In this document: positions 27,075-36,313 of the stretch, piece by piece
How the letters are laid out: each line of letters begins with the position of its first letter
Position numbering within the stretch: position 1 is the first letter of the stretch
NCBI GenBank assembly: GCA_903823115.1
Contig: CAIJRN010000028.1
Coordinates: forward strand, 1-64,000
Source: an uncultured cyanobacterium
GTDB lineage: Bacteria > Cyanobacteriota > Cyanobacteriia > PCC-6307 > Cyanobiaceae
Direction: 5' to 3'
Length of the DNA stretch: 64,000 bases
Made by a program: the position numbers and the translations under genes
The notes under the pieces: model-generated
Told to the model about the DNA's origin: nothing
The model's database searches: none
What the model saw: only the letters and a program-made list of their open reading frames with translations

Positions 27075-28526
27075 TCAGCCGATCGCCTCGACACCCCGCC
27101 GGTGGATCTCGCTGGCGTAGTCGGTCCAGGTGCCCTGACCCCAGTAGCGGAAGCAACTGGTTTCCAGCAACAGCAGCTGGAGCAGCGCCTGCTGATAGTG
27201 CGGCGTACTGGTGACCCCGGGATCCTGAGCGACCAGGGGATCAAACAGCTGGTGAAACTGGGCGCTGAGGCTGTACATCGGCTCGAGAATGTTGGTGTAG
27301 CCCTCCACCCAGCTCAGGTTGTTGGTCCAGGAGGCGCCGGCCATCGAAAACCCGGGATCATGGGCTTTGAGGTCGGCGATGGCGGCCTCCACGGATTCAG
27401 CGGTGGGCTGGCTACCGACCTGTTGCCAAAGCTTGTGCTGTTGCACCGCCTGAATCATGGGGAAATCTTCTGACTGCACTCCGGCAGCTTCCAGCAACTC
27501 CAGATATTCCGTGCCGTTGATCGCCACGGTGCCCGTTGTGCCGTTCCCCTCGCGGGCGATGCGCCGGTGGGCCTGGAGGAAGGCTGGCGGGAATTCATTC
27601 ATCATCACGCCGCCATTTTCACCGTCGGCGATCTGGGAAACAATCGCCGGAATGGTTGTGTTTCCCAGCTTTTGTCGGCCCAGTCCCAGGGCCTCGTAAC
27701 AGGGCTGCATCTGACCCACCAGTTTCGTATCGGAGCCCTGGGTTTTGATCAGCGCGGTGATGGTGGCTGTCTCCCCCCTGGAGTTGCGTGCCACCAGTTG
27801 GTTGGGGATGTAGTTCTGCTCATGATTCAGGGCGGAGCCATCGAGATTTTCGACGCTGTGCTCCTGCACCAGCAGCCAGCGGTAGCCGCACTCTCTCAGG
27901 GCCTTGACGAATTCATACAAGGTGTCGGGGTGGTTGGGCAGGTGCATCTCCGGTGGTGAGAAACCCTTGACCCGCTGCAGGGCCTCGGGGCCGAACAGGG
28001 CTGCGAAATGCTGCTGCCAGGCCAGGATCTGCAGTTTCAGATCGGGGATGGGCGTGGAGGGTGCCACGGCATGGCTCCAGAAGCTGCCGAGCCACTCCAC
28101 ATGGGGTTGAAGGGAGGGATCGCAGGCGAGGCGCCTGAGCGCATCGAGAATGTCGTGCCTGCCCATCTGCTCGAAACCCCAGAGCAGGTTGCCGGAATAA
28201 TCCAGCATGATGCGCGGATTGCAGCCCTCGTCGATCAGCTGGGGGATGAGTTCGGCCAGGCGCTTATAGCACTGGGCAAAGGGTTCGGCATTGTGGTTGT
28301 CGCCTTCGCCTGGATGCTCAACCATGTACTGCAGATGGGAGATGAGTTCTCCATGTGCCCCGGCCGGGATCGTCGGCTGGTGCATGTGGAGCGCGCAGGC
28401 GAAGGTCGAGTGGATCTGCTCCAGTTCGAGATTGGTGCGCGGCTGAAACACCGGTCCCTCCTGTTGCACCAGGGCGAGGATCTCAGCTTCGCGGCCGGCG
28501 ATCGGCGGCAGGGGTTGGTTGTGCAT
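27075..28526 (-). CDS. glycoside hydrolase family 57 protein
   Basis: GH57 enzymes act on alpha-glucans (amylase, branching or pullulanase activities). The N-terminal motif 'CALHMHQPTIPAGAHG' near residue 43 is the family's HxHQP signature, and 'GFSPPEMHLPNHP' near 190 likely carries the nucleophile Glu. Later motifs are 'WLLVQEHSVE' and 'FPMIQAVQQHKLW'. The start ATG at 28526 (MHNQPLPPIAG) gives 483 residues, matching the short cyanobacterial GH57 type. The substrate is probably glycogen or another storage glucan, by inference. Confidence 0.85.
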   Translation of the reverse strand: MHNQPLPPIAGREAEILALVQQEGPVFQPRTNLELEQIHSTFACALHMHQPTIPAGAHGELISHLQYMVEHPGEGDNHNAEPFAQCYKRLAELIPQLIDEGCNPRIMLDYSGNLLWGFEQMGRHDILDALRRLACDPSLQPHVEWLGSFWSHAVAPSTPIPDLKLQILAWQQHFAALFGPEALQRVKGFSPPEMHLPNHPDTLYEFVKALRECGYRWLLVQEHSVENLDGSALNHEQNYIPNQLVARNSRGETATITALIKTQGSDTKLVGQMQPCYEALGLGRQKLGNTTIPAIVSQIADGENGGVMMNEFPPAFLQAHRRIAREGNGTTGTVAINGTEYLELLEAAGVQSEDFPMIQAVQQHKLWQQVGSQPTAESVEAAIADLKAHDPGFSMAGASWTNNLSWVEGYTNILEPMYSLSAQFHQLFDPLVAQDPGVTSTPHYQQALLQLLLLETSCFRYWGQGTWTDYASEIHRRGVEAIG

Positions 28527-28736
28527 CAGCGTTGCTCCTGGGCTTGGGTCATCGAGGGCAACAGCAAGGCCCACAGCACTTCGGCCCTTGAGCAGGCCTG
28601 GGCGATGCAGCCCCAACGGGCGCGTCGATTCCGGTCTAACCCTTTGGCGGCTGCGGCAACGGCGGGCGCGCCCTCGGGTGCGGCCCGGTGGCCCCACAGG
28701 TCCATCAAGACCACTGAGGTTGCGGAACTGATCCGA
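28527..28736. other. intergenic region between GH57 and SGNH genes
   Basis: 210 bases between two minus-strand genes. It should carry the GH57 promoter, but no definite promoter or terminator could be picked. Confidence 0.3.
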
Positions 28737-31073
28737 TCAGCTGAGCCAGGCGCTATCGAAACTTTGCACGCCGATGAGGGCAATCAAGCCATCCACAGTT
28801 GACGGGTCTGTGAAGTGGACGCTGAGCAGTCCGCCCTCTGCTGTGGACTCAAACGTGACCGCCTTTTGCCAATCCTGCTGGGTGGGCACGAAGAAGTCAT
28901 CACCGACGGCTTTGGCATAGGCTCCAGAAAGCAACAGGCGGTCGCCTTCGAGGGCATTGAAATCTTTGATCGTCTGCAGACCACCGGCGAGACTCGCTGT
29001 CGTGATGTCAAAAACGTCAGCACCCAATCCGCCGTAGAGGGCGTTGATCCCACCACCACCGTTGAGTAGATCATTTCCAGCTCCGCCATTCAGGTCGTCA
29101 GCTCCATTGAGACCTGTCAGCCAGTCATTGCCCTCAAGGCCATTGAGTTGACTGCCGGTGTTGGCGGCAGTGATGGCATCATTTCGCCAACTGCCTGTGG
29201 CCATAGAACCATCAGCCAGAATGGTGTCATTCAGGCAGGCTGCGTCCAGGGAAGATTGGTCGGCTTCGAGCGTCAGCTCAATCGCCTGTGCAATCATGTT
29301 GTGGCCGGACTCCGTCGGGTGGACATCGTCAAAGTAAAGGTATTGATTGGCGTCAGCAGCTTTGTTTGACTGGGCTGATTGCGTGGTCTGTGTAATGCCA
29401 TAATCGCTAAAGTTGCCAAGATCACTGCCAAATCGCTTCCAGTTGAACCCGTATTCATTGTTGAAATTGACCAGGGCCGCGTAGCGGAACATCGCCTTGA
29501 CCTCGTCAATCATTGCGGTGATTGCGCCTCGGAACACGGTGGCGGCCCCGGCCTCAATCGCAGCCTGCCATTCGGGGGGCAGGAACTTCAGGAAGGGCAT
29601 GGAATAGGCAACCCCATCGACGTCACCCTGCAGTGGAGCGAGGCTGGAAACCAGCACGGAGCGCGCCTCGCCAGAGCGCAGCAGCGTGATCAGGCTTGCC
29701 CTTGTCTTCGTCAGCACATCCTGCAGGGTGGCATTCAGTGTCTGGCCAAGGTTGACGGCGGCCAGCAGATCATTGCCGCCGCTCCAGAGCGTGACCAGAT
29801 CGTTGGCGAGTGATTTGTTGTCAACCGTCAGCGCCTGTTCAATCTGGGACTGCACGCCCAGTCCGCTGACCGAGTAGGGAGGTCCCAGCAGGGCTTGGGG
29901 GAACAGGGGAGGATTGAGGCCTGCCAGTACGTCATAGAGCGTGTCCTTGCCGGAGAGAGCGCCGCCGATTGCGTAAGAGGGATTCTGCGGTGAAGATGGA
30001 ATCGGGCTGGGCAGGCCACCGATAAAACTGTTGCTGATGCCGGCTCCGGTGACGGCGTCGTAGGGGATATCAAGTGCGGTGCGAAGCTGGGTCTGCCAAT
30101 TGGCTTGGGCGTTGCTGAACGTGGAACCGCTCCAGGCTGGCACCGCGTTCCGCTGCAGCACCTGTTTATACATGGCTGCGGAGCGGGAACCGAAATCACT
30201 CAGACTGTCGCCAAAGACGGTGAGTTGATCAAAGCTTGTCTTGGGCTCCGCTTCGATCGTTACAATCAGATCGTTAAAGTCTCTGTCGCATGTCGGATCG
30301 CTGATGTTGATGTCTTCCAGAGCAAAAACGAGTTGACCATCCTTGTCGGGTAGGTAGCTCTGGACTTGTACAGCGTAACCGAGATTGGCAGCAGCGAAGG
30401 ATGAGTAAGTGGTTGATTTGGTGCTATTGAAAAATAGAATTCCGTACTGGGCTCCTGGGTTCAGGACGATATCTCTCAAGGTGAGCTCTTCGCCGTATTC
30501 AGGCATGGCGCCAGTGTCGAAAACCAGCTGACTGGCTGCTGCGGATTCGAGTGCGGCGTTTGCATAGCCAGGTTGAACGGTGGTGAAGGTCTGGCCATCC
30601 AACGTCACGCCCCCAGTCTCAGCGTCGACCTGGTAGAGGGCGAAGCTGTTCAGATTTCGGCCGAGACGTTTGATCGTGATGGCGAATTGATCAGTGTTGT
30701 CTGAGACATTCAGTACCCCTGTCCCTTGCTGGGCCAGCTGGTATTGCAAGCCTTGGCTGGTCTTGATTTCAATCGTATTGCCAATTGCCTCTGATTCAAC
30801 AATGGTTTCCGAATTGGGGAATTGTTGATTGTCGGCGAAGATCAGTGGTGCGTAGGTGCCGGCTCCAATGATCTGGGTGCCTCGTGAGCCGCCGATGGCC
30901 TGACCTTCGGTGCTCCTCCAATTGGTGGCGGAATCGTGGGAAAAGATCTTGCTGCTGGTCAGCGAATCGGGCGAAGCTGGCTGGGCGTCGGTGAGCAGCG
31001 GTTGCAGGGTCTTGGCCTCGGCCTCTGGGCGTGCGATGGCAAAAGAGGAGCGGACGCCTGTCTGGCTGTCCAT
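28737..31073 (-). CDS. secreted SGNH-family esterase with DUF4114 and RTX repeats
   Basis: A 778-residue mosaic. About residues 100-275 form a DUF4114 domain (key segment FALEDINISDPTCDRDFNDLIVTI-like, Asp-rich). Residues about 280-605 are an SGNH/GDSL hydrolase: block I VFGDSLSDFG (nucleophile Ser), block III SGGNDLL, and block V 'DDVHPTESGH' with the catalytic Asp and His. Near 645-685 are short calcium-binding RTX repeats (GGAGNDLL, GGLGADVF). RTX repeats near the C-terminus and no N-terminal signal peptide imply type I secretion. The gene is visibly less GC-rich than its neighbours, which may mean transfer. The substrate is unknown. Confidence 0.88.
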   Translation of the reverse strand: MDSQTGVRSSFAIARPEAEAKTLQPLLTDAQPASPDSLTSSKIFSHDSATNWRSTEGQAIGGSRGTQIIGAGTYAPLIFADNQQFPNSETIVESEAIGNTIEIKTSQGLQYQLAQQGTGVLNVSDNTDQFAITIKRLGRNLNSFALYQVDAETGGVTLDGQTFTTVQPGYANAALESAAASQLVFDTGAMPEYGEELTLRDIVLNPGAQYGILFFNSTKSTTYSSFAAANLGYAVQVQSYLPDKDGQLVFALEDINISDPTCDRDFNDLIVTIEAEPKTSFDQLTVFGDSLSDFGSRSAAMYKQVLQRNAVPAWSGSTFSNAQANWQTQLRTALDIPYDAVTGAGISNSFIGGLPSPIPSSPQNPSYAIGGALSGKDTLYDVLAGLNPPLFPQALLGPPYSVSGLGVQSQIEQALTVDNKSLANDLVTLWSGGNDLLAAVNLGQTLNATLQDVLTKTRASLITLLRSGEARSVLVSSLAPLQGDVDGVAYSMPFLKFLPPEWQAAIEAGAATVFRGAITAMIDEVKAMFRYAALVNFNNEYGFNWKRFGSDLGNFSDYGITQTTQSAQSNKAADANQYLYFDDVHPTESGHNMIAQAIELTLEADQSSLDAACLNDTILADGSMATGSWRNDAITAANTGSQLNGLEGNDWLTGLNGADDLNGGAGNDLLNGGGGINALYGGLGADVFDITTASLAGGLQTIKDFNALEGDRLLLSGAYAKAVGDDFFVPTQQDWQKAVTFESTAEGGLLSVHFTDPSTVDGLIALIGVQSFDSAWLS

Positions 31074-31445
31074 GCGGGTGATGCTGAGACTGATATCTGT
31101 CAGGAAGCTGAGATCGAAATCAGGGGAGATGGTGATTGCCGGATCCTAGATCATGTGTTTGAACTTAGTGTCCAGCCATGATAGGGATGCTTGTCCTTCT
31201 GCGCAGTCTGTTGATATTTCTTGATCGCTACGGATGCCGTCAGCGTGCTGGCCAACCCTGTTGCTGCATTGCATCAAGGACAGTGAGGCCCTCTTTCTTG
31301 AAATTTAGGGGCTCCAATTAAACGGCTTGACGGACAGTTGAAGCACATCAAGTGTGTTTCAGCAAGAACCGAAGCTGACTCGCCTCACGCTGGGGTGAGT
31401 GCCTACGGCGTTCGCCGTAGGCTGGGTCGCGATCGGGAGCCTGGA
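31074..31445. other. AT-richer intergenic region with a perfect hairpin
   Basis: 372 bases, upstream of both the SGNH gene (minus) and the Nif11 gene (plus), so it should hold divergent promoters. GCCTACGGCG-TT-CGCCGTAGGC (31401-31422) is a perfect 10-bp-stem hairpin 24 bases before the GTG start of the Nif11 gene. No gene was seen. Confidence 0.5.
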
Positions 31446-31673
31446 GTGACATTCGAACAGCTCAGGCACTTCCTCTCGCGCGTGCAGCGCGATCCCACTC
31501 TGAAGCGGCAGGTGGAGGAGGCGATGACTGCTGATGAGGTGGCGCGCCTGGCCCAGCAGCTCGGCTTTTCGGTGTCTGGCAGCGAGATCCTGCGCTTCTC
31601 CGGCCAGTCGGCCTCGGGTGTGCGGGTGAGGCGGATCGATCACCCGGGCGAGTATCCCGGCCGGTACTACTGA
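31446..31673 (+). CDS. Nif11-domain peptide (orphan leader-like protein)
   Basis: 75 residues from GTG 31446. It matches the Nif11 leader family pattern: TFEQLRHFLSRVQRDPTLKRQ, then 'MTADEVARLAQQLGFSVSGSEIL'. In RiPP precursors this leader is followed by Gly-Gly and a Cys/Ser/Thr-rich core. Here the tail (FSGQSASGVRVRRIDHPGEY...) has no Gly-Gly cleavage site and no Cys, so it is probably not a lanthipeptide precursor. No modifying enzyme or peptidase-containing transporter is nearby. Many marine and freshwater picocyanobacteria carry such orphan Nif11 genes of unknown function. Confidence 0.8.
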   Translation: MTFEQLRHFLSRVQRDPTLKRQVEEAMTADEVARLAQQLGFSVSGSEILRFSGQSASGVRVRRIDHPGEYPGRYY

Positions 31674-32000
31674 CTCGCCCGGCTACCAGCGCCTGCGGCG
31701 GTTGATCGTCGAGCGGAACGCGCCTGAGCCCCATCGACCAACCCTGCGATCTGAGCGCGTCAAGCGGACGCTGTGCCAGTGCTCCATGGAGCGATAGTCC
31801 AGGTACCTGGATGGCCGACAACGGCTCAGACGAGGCGAATTCATTGTTCTTCAGTGCCTCAGATTCCACAGCCTCAGGTTCGCCAACGGCCACAGCCAAG
31901 GTGGCAGCCCCCCGTGGCAGCCACGGGAGCCAACGGACCAAGCGCGCGGCTGCAGCATCAACGCCCTTAACTTGCTGAGGCTTTCGACTGCCCAGTCGAG
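31674..32000. other. intergenic region before the desaturase
   Basis: 327 bases. CCCGTGG-CAG-CCACGGG (31911-31927) is a 7-bp-stem hairpin. No convincing gene is seen on either strand; a promoter for the desaturase is expected here. Confidence 0.4.
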
Positions 32001-33188
32001 TTGAACCGTCATGCAGCAGCTTCTTTGATCTCAACCGCCTCCCTTCCTCCCAGCGCCAAAGCGCCCTCCTCGCCTTCCCCCGCCAGCTTCCCCAGCAAGG
32101 CCGAACTGCTGGCCTGCCTGCCGTCCGAGCTGCTCCGGATCGATCCGGCCAAGGCCTGGGCAAGCCTGGCCCTGTCACTCGGTCTGTCCCTGGTGGCCTA
32201 CGGCCTGGGCACTCAGATCCCCCTGACCCCCCTCGCCGCTCCGCTCTGGCTGCTCTACGCCGTGATCACGGGCACCGTGGCCAGCGGTTGCTGGGTCTTG
32301 GCTCATGAGTGCGGTCACGGCGCCTTCCATCCCAACCGACGGGTGGAAGCCACGGTGGGTTTCGTGCTGCACAGCCTGCTGCTGGTGCCCTACTTCTCCT
32401 GGCAGCGCAGCCATGCGGTGCACCATGCCAACTGCAACCAGCTCGAAGGTGGTGAAACCCATGTGCCGCCGCGCTCAGAATCCCCCGCGGGCCAGTCGGT
32501 GGTGGCCCTGAGAGGCTGGCTTGGCGCCAGGCTCTACGGCATCCAGTCCCTGTTCACCCATCTGGTGCTGGGTTGGCCGCTGTACCTGCTGATCGGTGTC
32601 GCAGGCGGCGAGGACTATGGCGCTCCCACTTCCCACTTCTGGAGCGGTACGCCTTTTCGCAACGGCAGTCGGGCGCTGTTCCCGGACTCCTTCCGTCGCC
32701 CGATGCTGCTCTCCAATCTCGGGGTGCTGGCGATGCTGCTGGCCCTGGCTCTGGCCTCGGTTCAGTTCTCTCTGCTGCGGGTTCTGTGCGTCTATGGCTT
32801 GCCCTATTTGGTGGTCAATGCCTGGCTGGTGGCTTACACCTGGATGCAGCACACCGACACCAACATCCCCCATTTTTCCTCCGCAGACTGGACCTGGGCC
32901 AAAGGAGCCCTGCAAACGGTGGATCGTCCCTACGGGCCCTTGCTGAACCTGCTGCACCACGGCATCGGCTCCACCCACGTCTGCCATCACATCAACCCAC
33001 GTATTCCTCACTACAACGCCTGGCACGCCAACACTCTGCTCAAGCAGCGCTTTCCCAATCTGGTGCGCTACGACCCCACGCCGATTCACCGGGCCCTGTG
33101 GCGGGTGGCCAGCCGCTGTGCGGTGGTGCGTCAGGACGCTGCCGGCGTTGGGTTCTTCTATCAACCCCAGGAGCAGAACGGTCTCTGA
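32001..33188 (+). CDS. membrane fatty acid desaturase (DesA-like)
   Basis: Introduces a double bond into acyl lipids using a di-iron site. All three histidine boxes are present: HECGHG near residue 103, 'HAVHH' near 139 and HVCHH near 329. Hydrophobic helices flank them (about 52-70, 76-97, 185-202, 236-262). The overall order matches omega-6/delta-12 type desaturases. The start appears to be the TTG at 32001, with AGTCGAG just before it; the first 45 residues are Ser/Ala/Pro-rich. Regiospecificity cannot be read from the sequence. The gene stands alone and is followed by a hairpin. Confidence 0.9.
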   Translation: MNRHAAASLISTASLPPSAKAPSSPSPASFPSKAELLACLPSELLRIDPAKAWASLALSLGLSLVAYGLGTQIPLTPLAAPLWLLYAVITGTVASGCWVLAHECGHGAFHPNRRVEATVGFVLHSLLLVPYFSWQRSHAVHHANCNQLEGGETHVPPRSESPAGQSVVALRGWLGARLYGIQSLFTHLVLGWPLYLLIGVAGGEDYGAPTSHFWSGTPFRNGSRALFPDSFRRPMLLSNLGVLAMLLALALASVQFSLLRVLCVYGLPYLVVNAWLVAYTWMQHTDTNIPHFSSADWTWAKGALQTVDRPYGPLLNLLHHGIGSTHVCHHINPRIPHYNAWHANTLLKQRFPNLVRYDPTPIHRALWRVASRCAVVRQDAAGVGFFYQPQEQNGL

Positions 33189-33243
33189 GGCTGGAGCGAC
33201 ATCTGAACATCTCGTCTGAACGTCTCGTCGAAACAATTCAGTC

Positions 33244-33274
33244 GAGCCTCAACTTGAAGCCTTGGTTGAGGCTC
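33244..33274. terminator. hairpin after the desaturase gene
   Basis: GAGCCTCAAC and GTTGAGGCTC form a perfect 10-bp stem around an 11-base loop, 56 bases after the desaturase stop. There is no T run, so it is a candidate terminator or RNA-stabilising hairpin. Confidence 0.55.
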
Positions 33275-33403
33275 TCCAGCGGCACCTTGAAGGCGATTCC
33301 AGTGGGTTCAGGGTCAGGTGCGATCGGCTGCCAACGATTGGCCCCAGTCCTGGAGCGATGATGCCCATCGATCCGCCTCGCCAACTCCACGCCGCTCCAC
33401 CCC

Positions 33404-33640
33404 ATGTCCGACCGCCGTCAGCGCATCCATGATCTGGTGCTGGCCCTGCTGGCCCAGCAGAGTGACCTGGAGCTGCTCGATGGCGATGCCACCGGACCGG
33501 GGTCGCTCTCCGGCCTCTCAGGCCGGGATCCGGCCAGTTGGCTGGAGCGCAACCGACGCGTGGTGCAGCGCTATCAGTCCCTGGTGCGCTCGGCGCTCAC
33601 CCTCGATGCGCTGGTCGATCAGGAAGTCGGTCCCGACTGA
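33404..33640 (+). CDS. small helical hypothetical protein
   Basis: 78 residues beginning MSDRRQRIHDLVLALLAQQSD. Mostly amphipathic helices ('WLERNRRVVQRYQSLVRSAL', 'TLDALVDQEVG') with a Gly/Ser-rich turn between. No motif, membrane span or cysteine is recognisable. It resembles the short helical proteins typical of picocyanobacteria. The coding call rests on a clean ATG start and sensible composition. It precedes the GH116 gene by 85 bases. Confidence 0.6.
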   Translation: MSDRRQRIHDLVLALLAQQSDLELLDGDATGPGSLSGLSGRDPASWLERNRRVVQRYQSLVRSALTLDALVDQEVGPD

Positions 33641-33724
33641 GCCGGTCCCGATCGAGTCGGTCCCGACCGAGGCGCCCCCGTCCCAGCGATTCTGACAAGC
33701 TGGCCCGAACAGATTGCGGCGTCG

Positions 33725-36313
33725 ATGCCTCCGTTCGGCTTTTCTTCCCTCGCGTCCCGCCTGATCGGGGGCGGCCAGCGCCCTAACCCCCTGCTTCCCG
33801 GCAGCTGGCAGCGCCCCTTTGGCCTGGGCTGGGACAAGCCCTACACGGTGCGCTACGCCAGCAACCTCGATGACGGCCCGAACCACGGCGCACCCCTGGG
33901 CGGCTTCGGTGCCGGCTGCATCGGCCGCGGCCCCGACGGTCGCTTCAACCTCTGGCATCTCGATGGCGGTGAGCACTGGTTCGGCGAGATCCCCGACTGC
34001 CAGTTCGCCCTCTACGAAAGCGATGGCACCACCAGCCGCGCCCATGCCCTGGCGGTGAAGCCCACGGCCGATGACTCCCGCCCGCAGTCCGGTCAGCCTG
34101 AGGCTGGGCAGCCTGAGGCTGGCGAGCCGCTGAGCGCCTGGAGCTGGTATCCCGCCAGCGACGCCCAGCGCACCACCGGCACCTATGCGGCCCGTTATCC
34201 GCTCAGCGTCACCGAGTACACGGGTGTGTTCCAGGCGGCGGTGAGCTGCGAGGCCTTCAGCCCGATCCTGCCCGGCGATTACCAGCGCACCAGCTATCCG
34301 CTGGCGGTCTTCGTCTGGAATCTGCAGAACCCCACCGACAAGCCGCTCACCGTTTCGCTGTTGCTGAGCTGGCGCAACATGGTGAGCTGGTTCACCAACA
34401 CCGATCCCACAGCAGCCGTCACGTTCCGCGATGACGGCAGCCCCGAGCACAACTACGTGCCGGCGATCGGCCGCTGCCAGGGGCAGTGCAACCGCCAGGT
34501 GCAGGCCCCGGGCCTGAAGGGCCTCGTGCTCGAGGGTGAGCGCGGTGAGCCCCTGACTGAGGGCCAGGGCCAGTGGTGCCTGGCGTTGCCCGATGAGGCC
34601 GCCCTGAGCCTGGCCGGGGTCGAGATCTTCCGCTGCAGCCGCTGGGACAGCTCCGGTGATGGCGGCGAGATCTGGACGCCGTTCGCCAGCGATGGCTCGA
34701 TCCCCGACAGCGCCGACGATCGCCGCAGCGGCGAGCACGACAGCGCCAGCGCCGCTCTGGCGGTGCGCGTGACCCTGGCAGCGGGGCAAAGCCTGGAGAT
34801 CCCGCTGGTGATCGCCTGGGATCTGCCGGTCACCAGCTTCGCCACCGGCACCCGCAGCCTGCGCCGTTACACCGATTTCTTCGGCAGCAGCGGTGATAAC
34901 GCTCTCGCCATCGCCGCCGAGGCCCTGCGGGACTGGCGCAGCTGGCGGCAGGCGATCGAGGCCTGGCAGGCGCCGGTGCTGGGGCGCAGCGATCTGCCCG
35001 AAGCGCTGCGCATGGCCCTGCTCAACGAGCTCTACGACCTGGCCAGTGGTGGCAGCCTCTGGACCGCCGCCGGCCCGAACGATCCGGTGGGCCGCTTCGG
35101 CGTGCTCGAGTGCCTCGATTACGCCTGGTACGAGAGCCTCGACGTGCGGCTGTATGGCTCCTTCGCCCTGCTGCAGCTCTGGCCCGAACTGGACAAGGCG
35201 GTGTTGCGCGACTTCGCCCGGGCGATCCCGGCCGCCGACCCCACGCCTCGGCCGATCGGCTGGTACTTCACCCAGGGCCGCGGCCGGGTTGAGGCGGCGC
35301 GCAAGGTCGCCGGCGCCACCCCCCACGATCTCGGGGCCCCGAATGAACGGCCCTTCGACGCCACCAACTACACCGCCTATCAGGACTGCAACCTCTGGAA
35401 GGATCTCGCCAGTGACTTCGTGCTGCAGGTGTGGCGCAGCTTCCGCCTGGCTCCCACAGGCGAGGATCTGCGCTTCCTGGCCGAGTGCTGGCCGGCGGCC
35501 GTCACGGCCCTGCGCTACCTCAAGCAATTCGATGCCAATGACGATGGCCTGCCCGACAACGGCGGGGCTCCTGACCAGACCTTCGATGACTGGCCCCTGC
35601 AGGGGGTGAGCGCCTACTGCGGCGCCCTCTGGATCGCGGCCCTGGAGGCGGCCCTGGCCATGGGTCAGCGGCTGCAGTTGGAGCTGGGGCTCGAGACCTC
35701 GGCGGAGCAGCGTGAGTTGGGCGGTTGGCTGGAGCAGAGCCGCGCCAACTTCGATCCGTTGCTCTGGAACGGCGAGTACTACAACATCGATGCCGACAGT
35801 GGCACGCCGGTGGTGATGGCGGATCAGCTCTGCGGCGACTTCTACGCCCGTCTGCTGGGTTTGCCGCCGGTCGTGGCCGAGGAGCGGGCCCACTCCTCCC
35901 TCAACGCCGTCAAGGAGGCCTGTTTTGAGCGATTCGAGGGCGGCCGGCTAGGCGTGGCCAACGGCCTGCGCCGCGATGGCACCCCCCTCGATCCCAAGGG
36001 CACCCATCCCCTGGAGGTGTGGACCGGCATCAACTTCGGCCTGGCCGCCTACTACCGGCTGATGGGCGACACCGCGACCGCCCTGGCGATCACCGGCGCC
36101 GTGGTCCAGCAGGTGTACGAGGGCGGCCTGCAGTTCCGCACCCCCGAGGCGATCACGGCGGCGGGCACCTTCCGCGCCTGCCATTACCTGCGGGCGATGG
36201 CGATCTGGGCTCTGTGGGCCACCCACACCGACTGGCAGCCGATTCCGGGGGCGGAACGCCAGCCGGGGCCCCCCGGCCTTACGACTCCCCAGCCCAGCGC
36301 TGCCCAGCGATGA
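33725..36313 (+). CDS. glycoside hydrolase family 116 (glucosylceramidase-like)
   Basis: A beta-glucosidase/xylosidase-type enzyme related to human GBA2. The N-terminal beta domain (about residues 25-350) has 'GAPLGGFGAGCIGRG' and 'WHLDGGEHWFGEIPDCQFALYE'. The alpha/alpha-barrel domain follows: 'LECLDYAWYESLDVRLYGSFALL' (expected nucleophile Glu), DNGGAPDQTFDDWPLQGVSA (expected acid/base Asp near residue 617), 'VMADQLCGDFYARLLGLPP' and 'EVWTGINFGLAAYYRLMGD'. 862 residues suits the family. No signal peptide is seen, so it is probably cytoplasmic or membrane-associated. The stop overlaps the DUF3122 gene start (ATGA). Confidence 0.9.
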   Translation: MPPFGFSSLASRLIGGGQRPNPLLPGSWQRPFGLGWDKPYTVRYASNLDDGPNHGAPLGGFGAGCIGRGPDGRFNLWHLDGGEHWFGEIPDCQFALYESDGTTSRAHALAVKPTADDSRPQSGQPEAGQPEAGEPLSAWSWYPASDAQRTTGTYAARYPLSVTEYTGVFQAAVSCEAFSPILPGDYQRTSYPLAVFVWNLQNPTDKPLTVSLLLSWRNMVSWFTNTDPTAAVTFRDDGSPEHNYVPAIGRCQGQCNRQVQAPGLKGLVLEGERGEPLTEGQGQWCLALPDEAALSLAGVEIFRCSRWDSSGDGGEIWTPFASDGSIPDSADDRRSGEHDSASAALAVRVTLAAGQSLEIPLVIAWDLPVTSFATGTRSLRRYTDFFGSSGDNALAIAAEALRDWRSWRQAIEAWQAPVLGRSDLPEALRMALLNELYDLASGGSLWTAAGPNDPVGRFGVLECLDYAWYESLDVRLYGSFALLQLWPELDKAVLRDFARAIPAADPTPRPIGWYFTQGRGRVEAARKVAGATPHDLGAPNERPFDATNYTAYQDCNLWKDLASDFVLQVWRSFRLAPTGEDLRFLAECWPAAVTALRYLKQFDANDDGLPDNGGAPDQTFDDWPLQGVSAYCGALWIAALEAALAMGQRLQLELGLETSAEQRELGGWLEQSRANFDPLLWNGEYYNIDADSGTPVVMADQLCGDFYARLLGLPPVVAEERAHSSLNAVKEACFERFEGGRLGVANGLRRDGTPLDPKGTHPLEVWTGINFGLAAYYRLMGDTATALAITGAVVQQVYEGGLQFRTPEAITAAGTFRACHYLRAMAIWALWATHTDWQPIPGAERQPGPPGLTTPQPSAAQR

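Noticed and set aside
28737-31073. SGNH protein considered as the missing exosortase substrate
   Set aside because: Its C-terminus is an RTX-type region without a PEP motif, transmembrane helix or basic end, so type I secretion fits better.
33518-35893. 791-codon open frame on the minus strand
   Set aside because: Antisense to the GH116 gene, which has clear catalytic motifs; the antisense product is a compositionally biased shadow.
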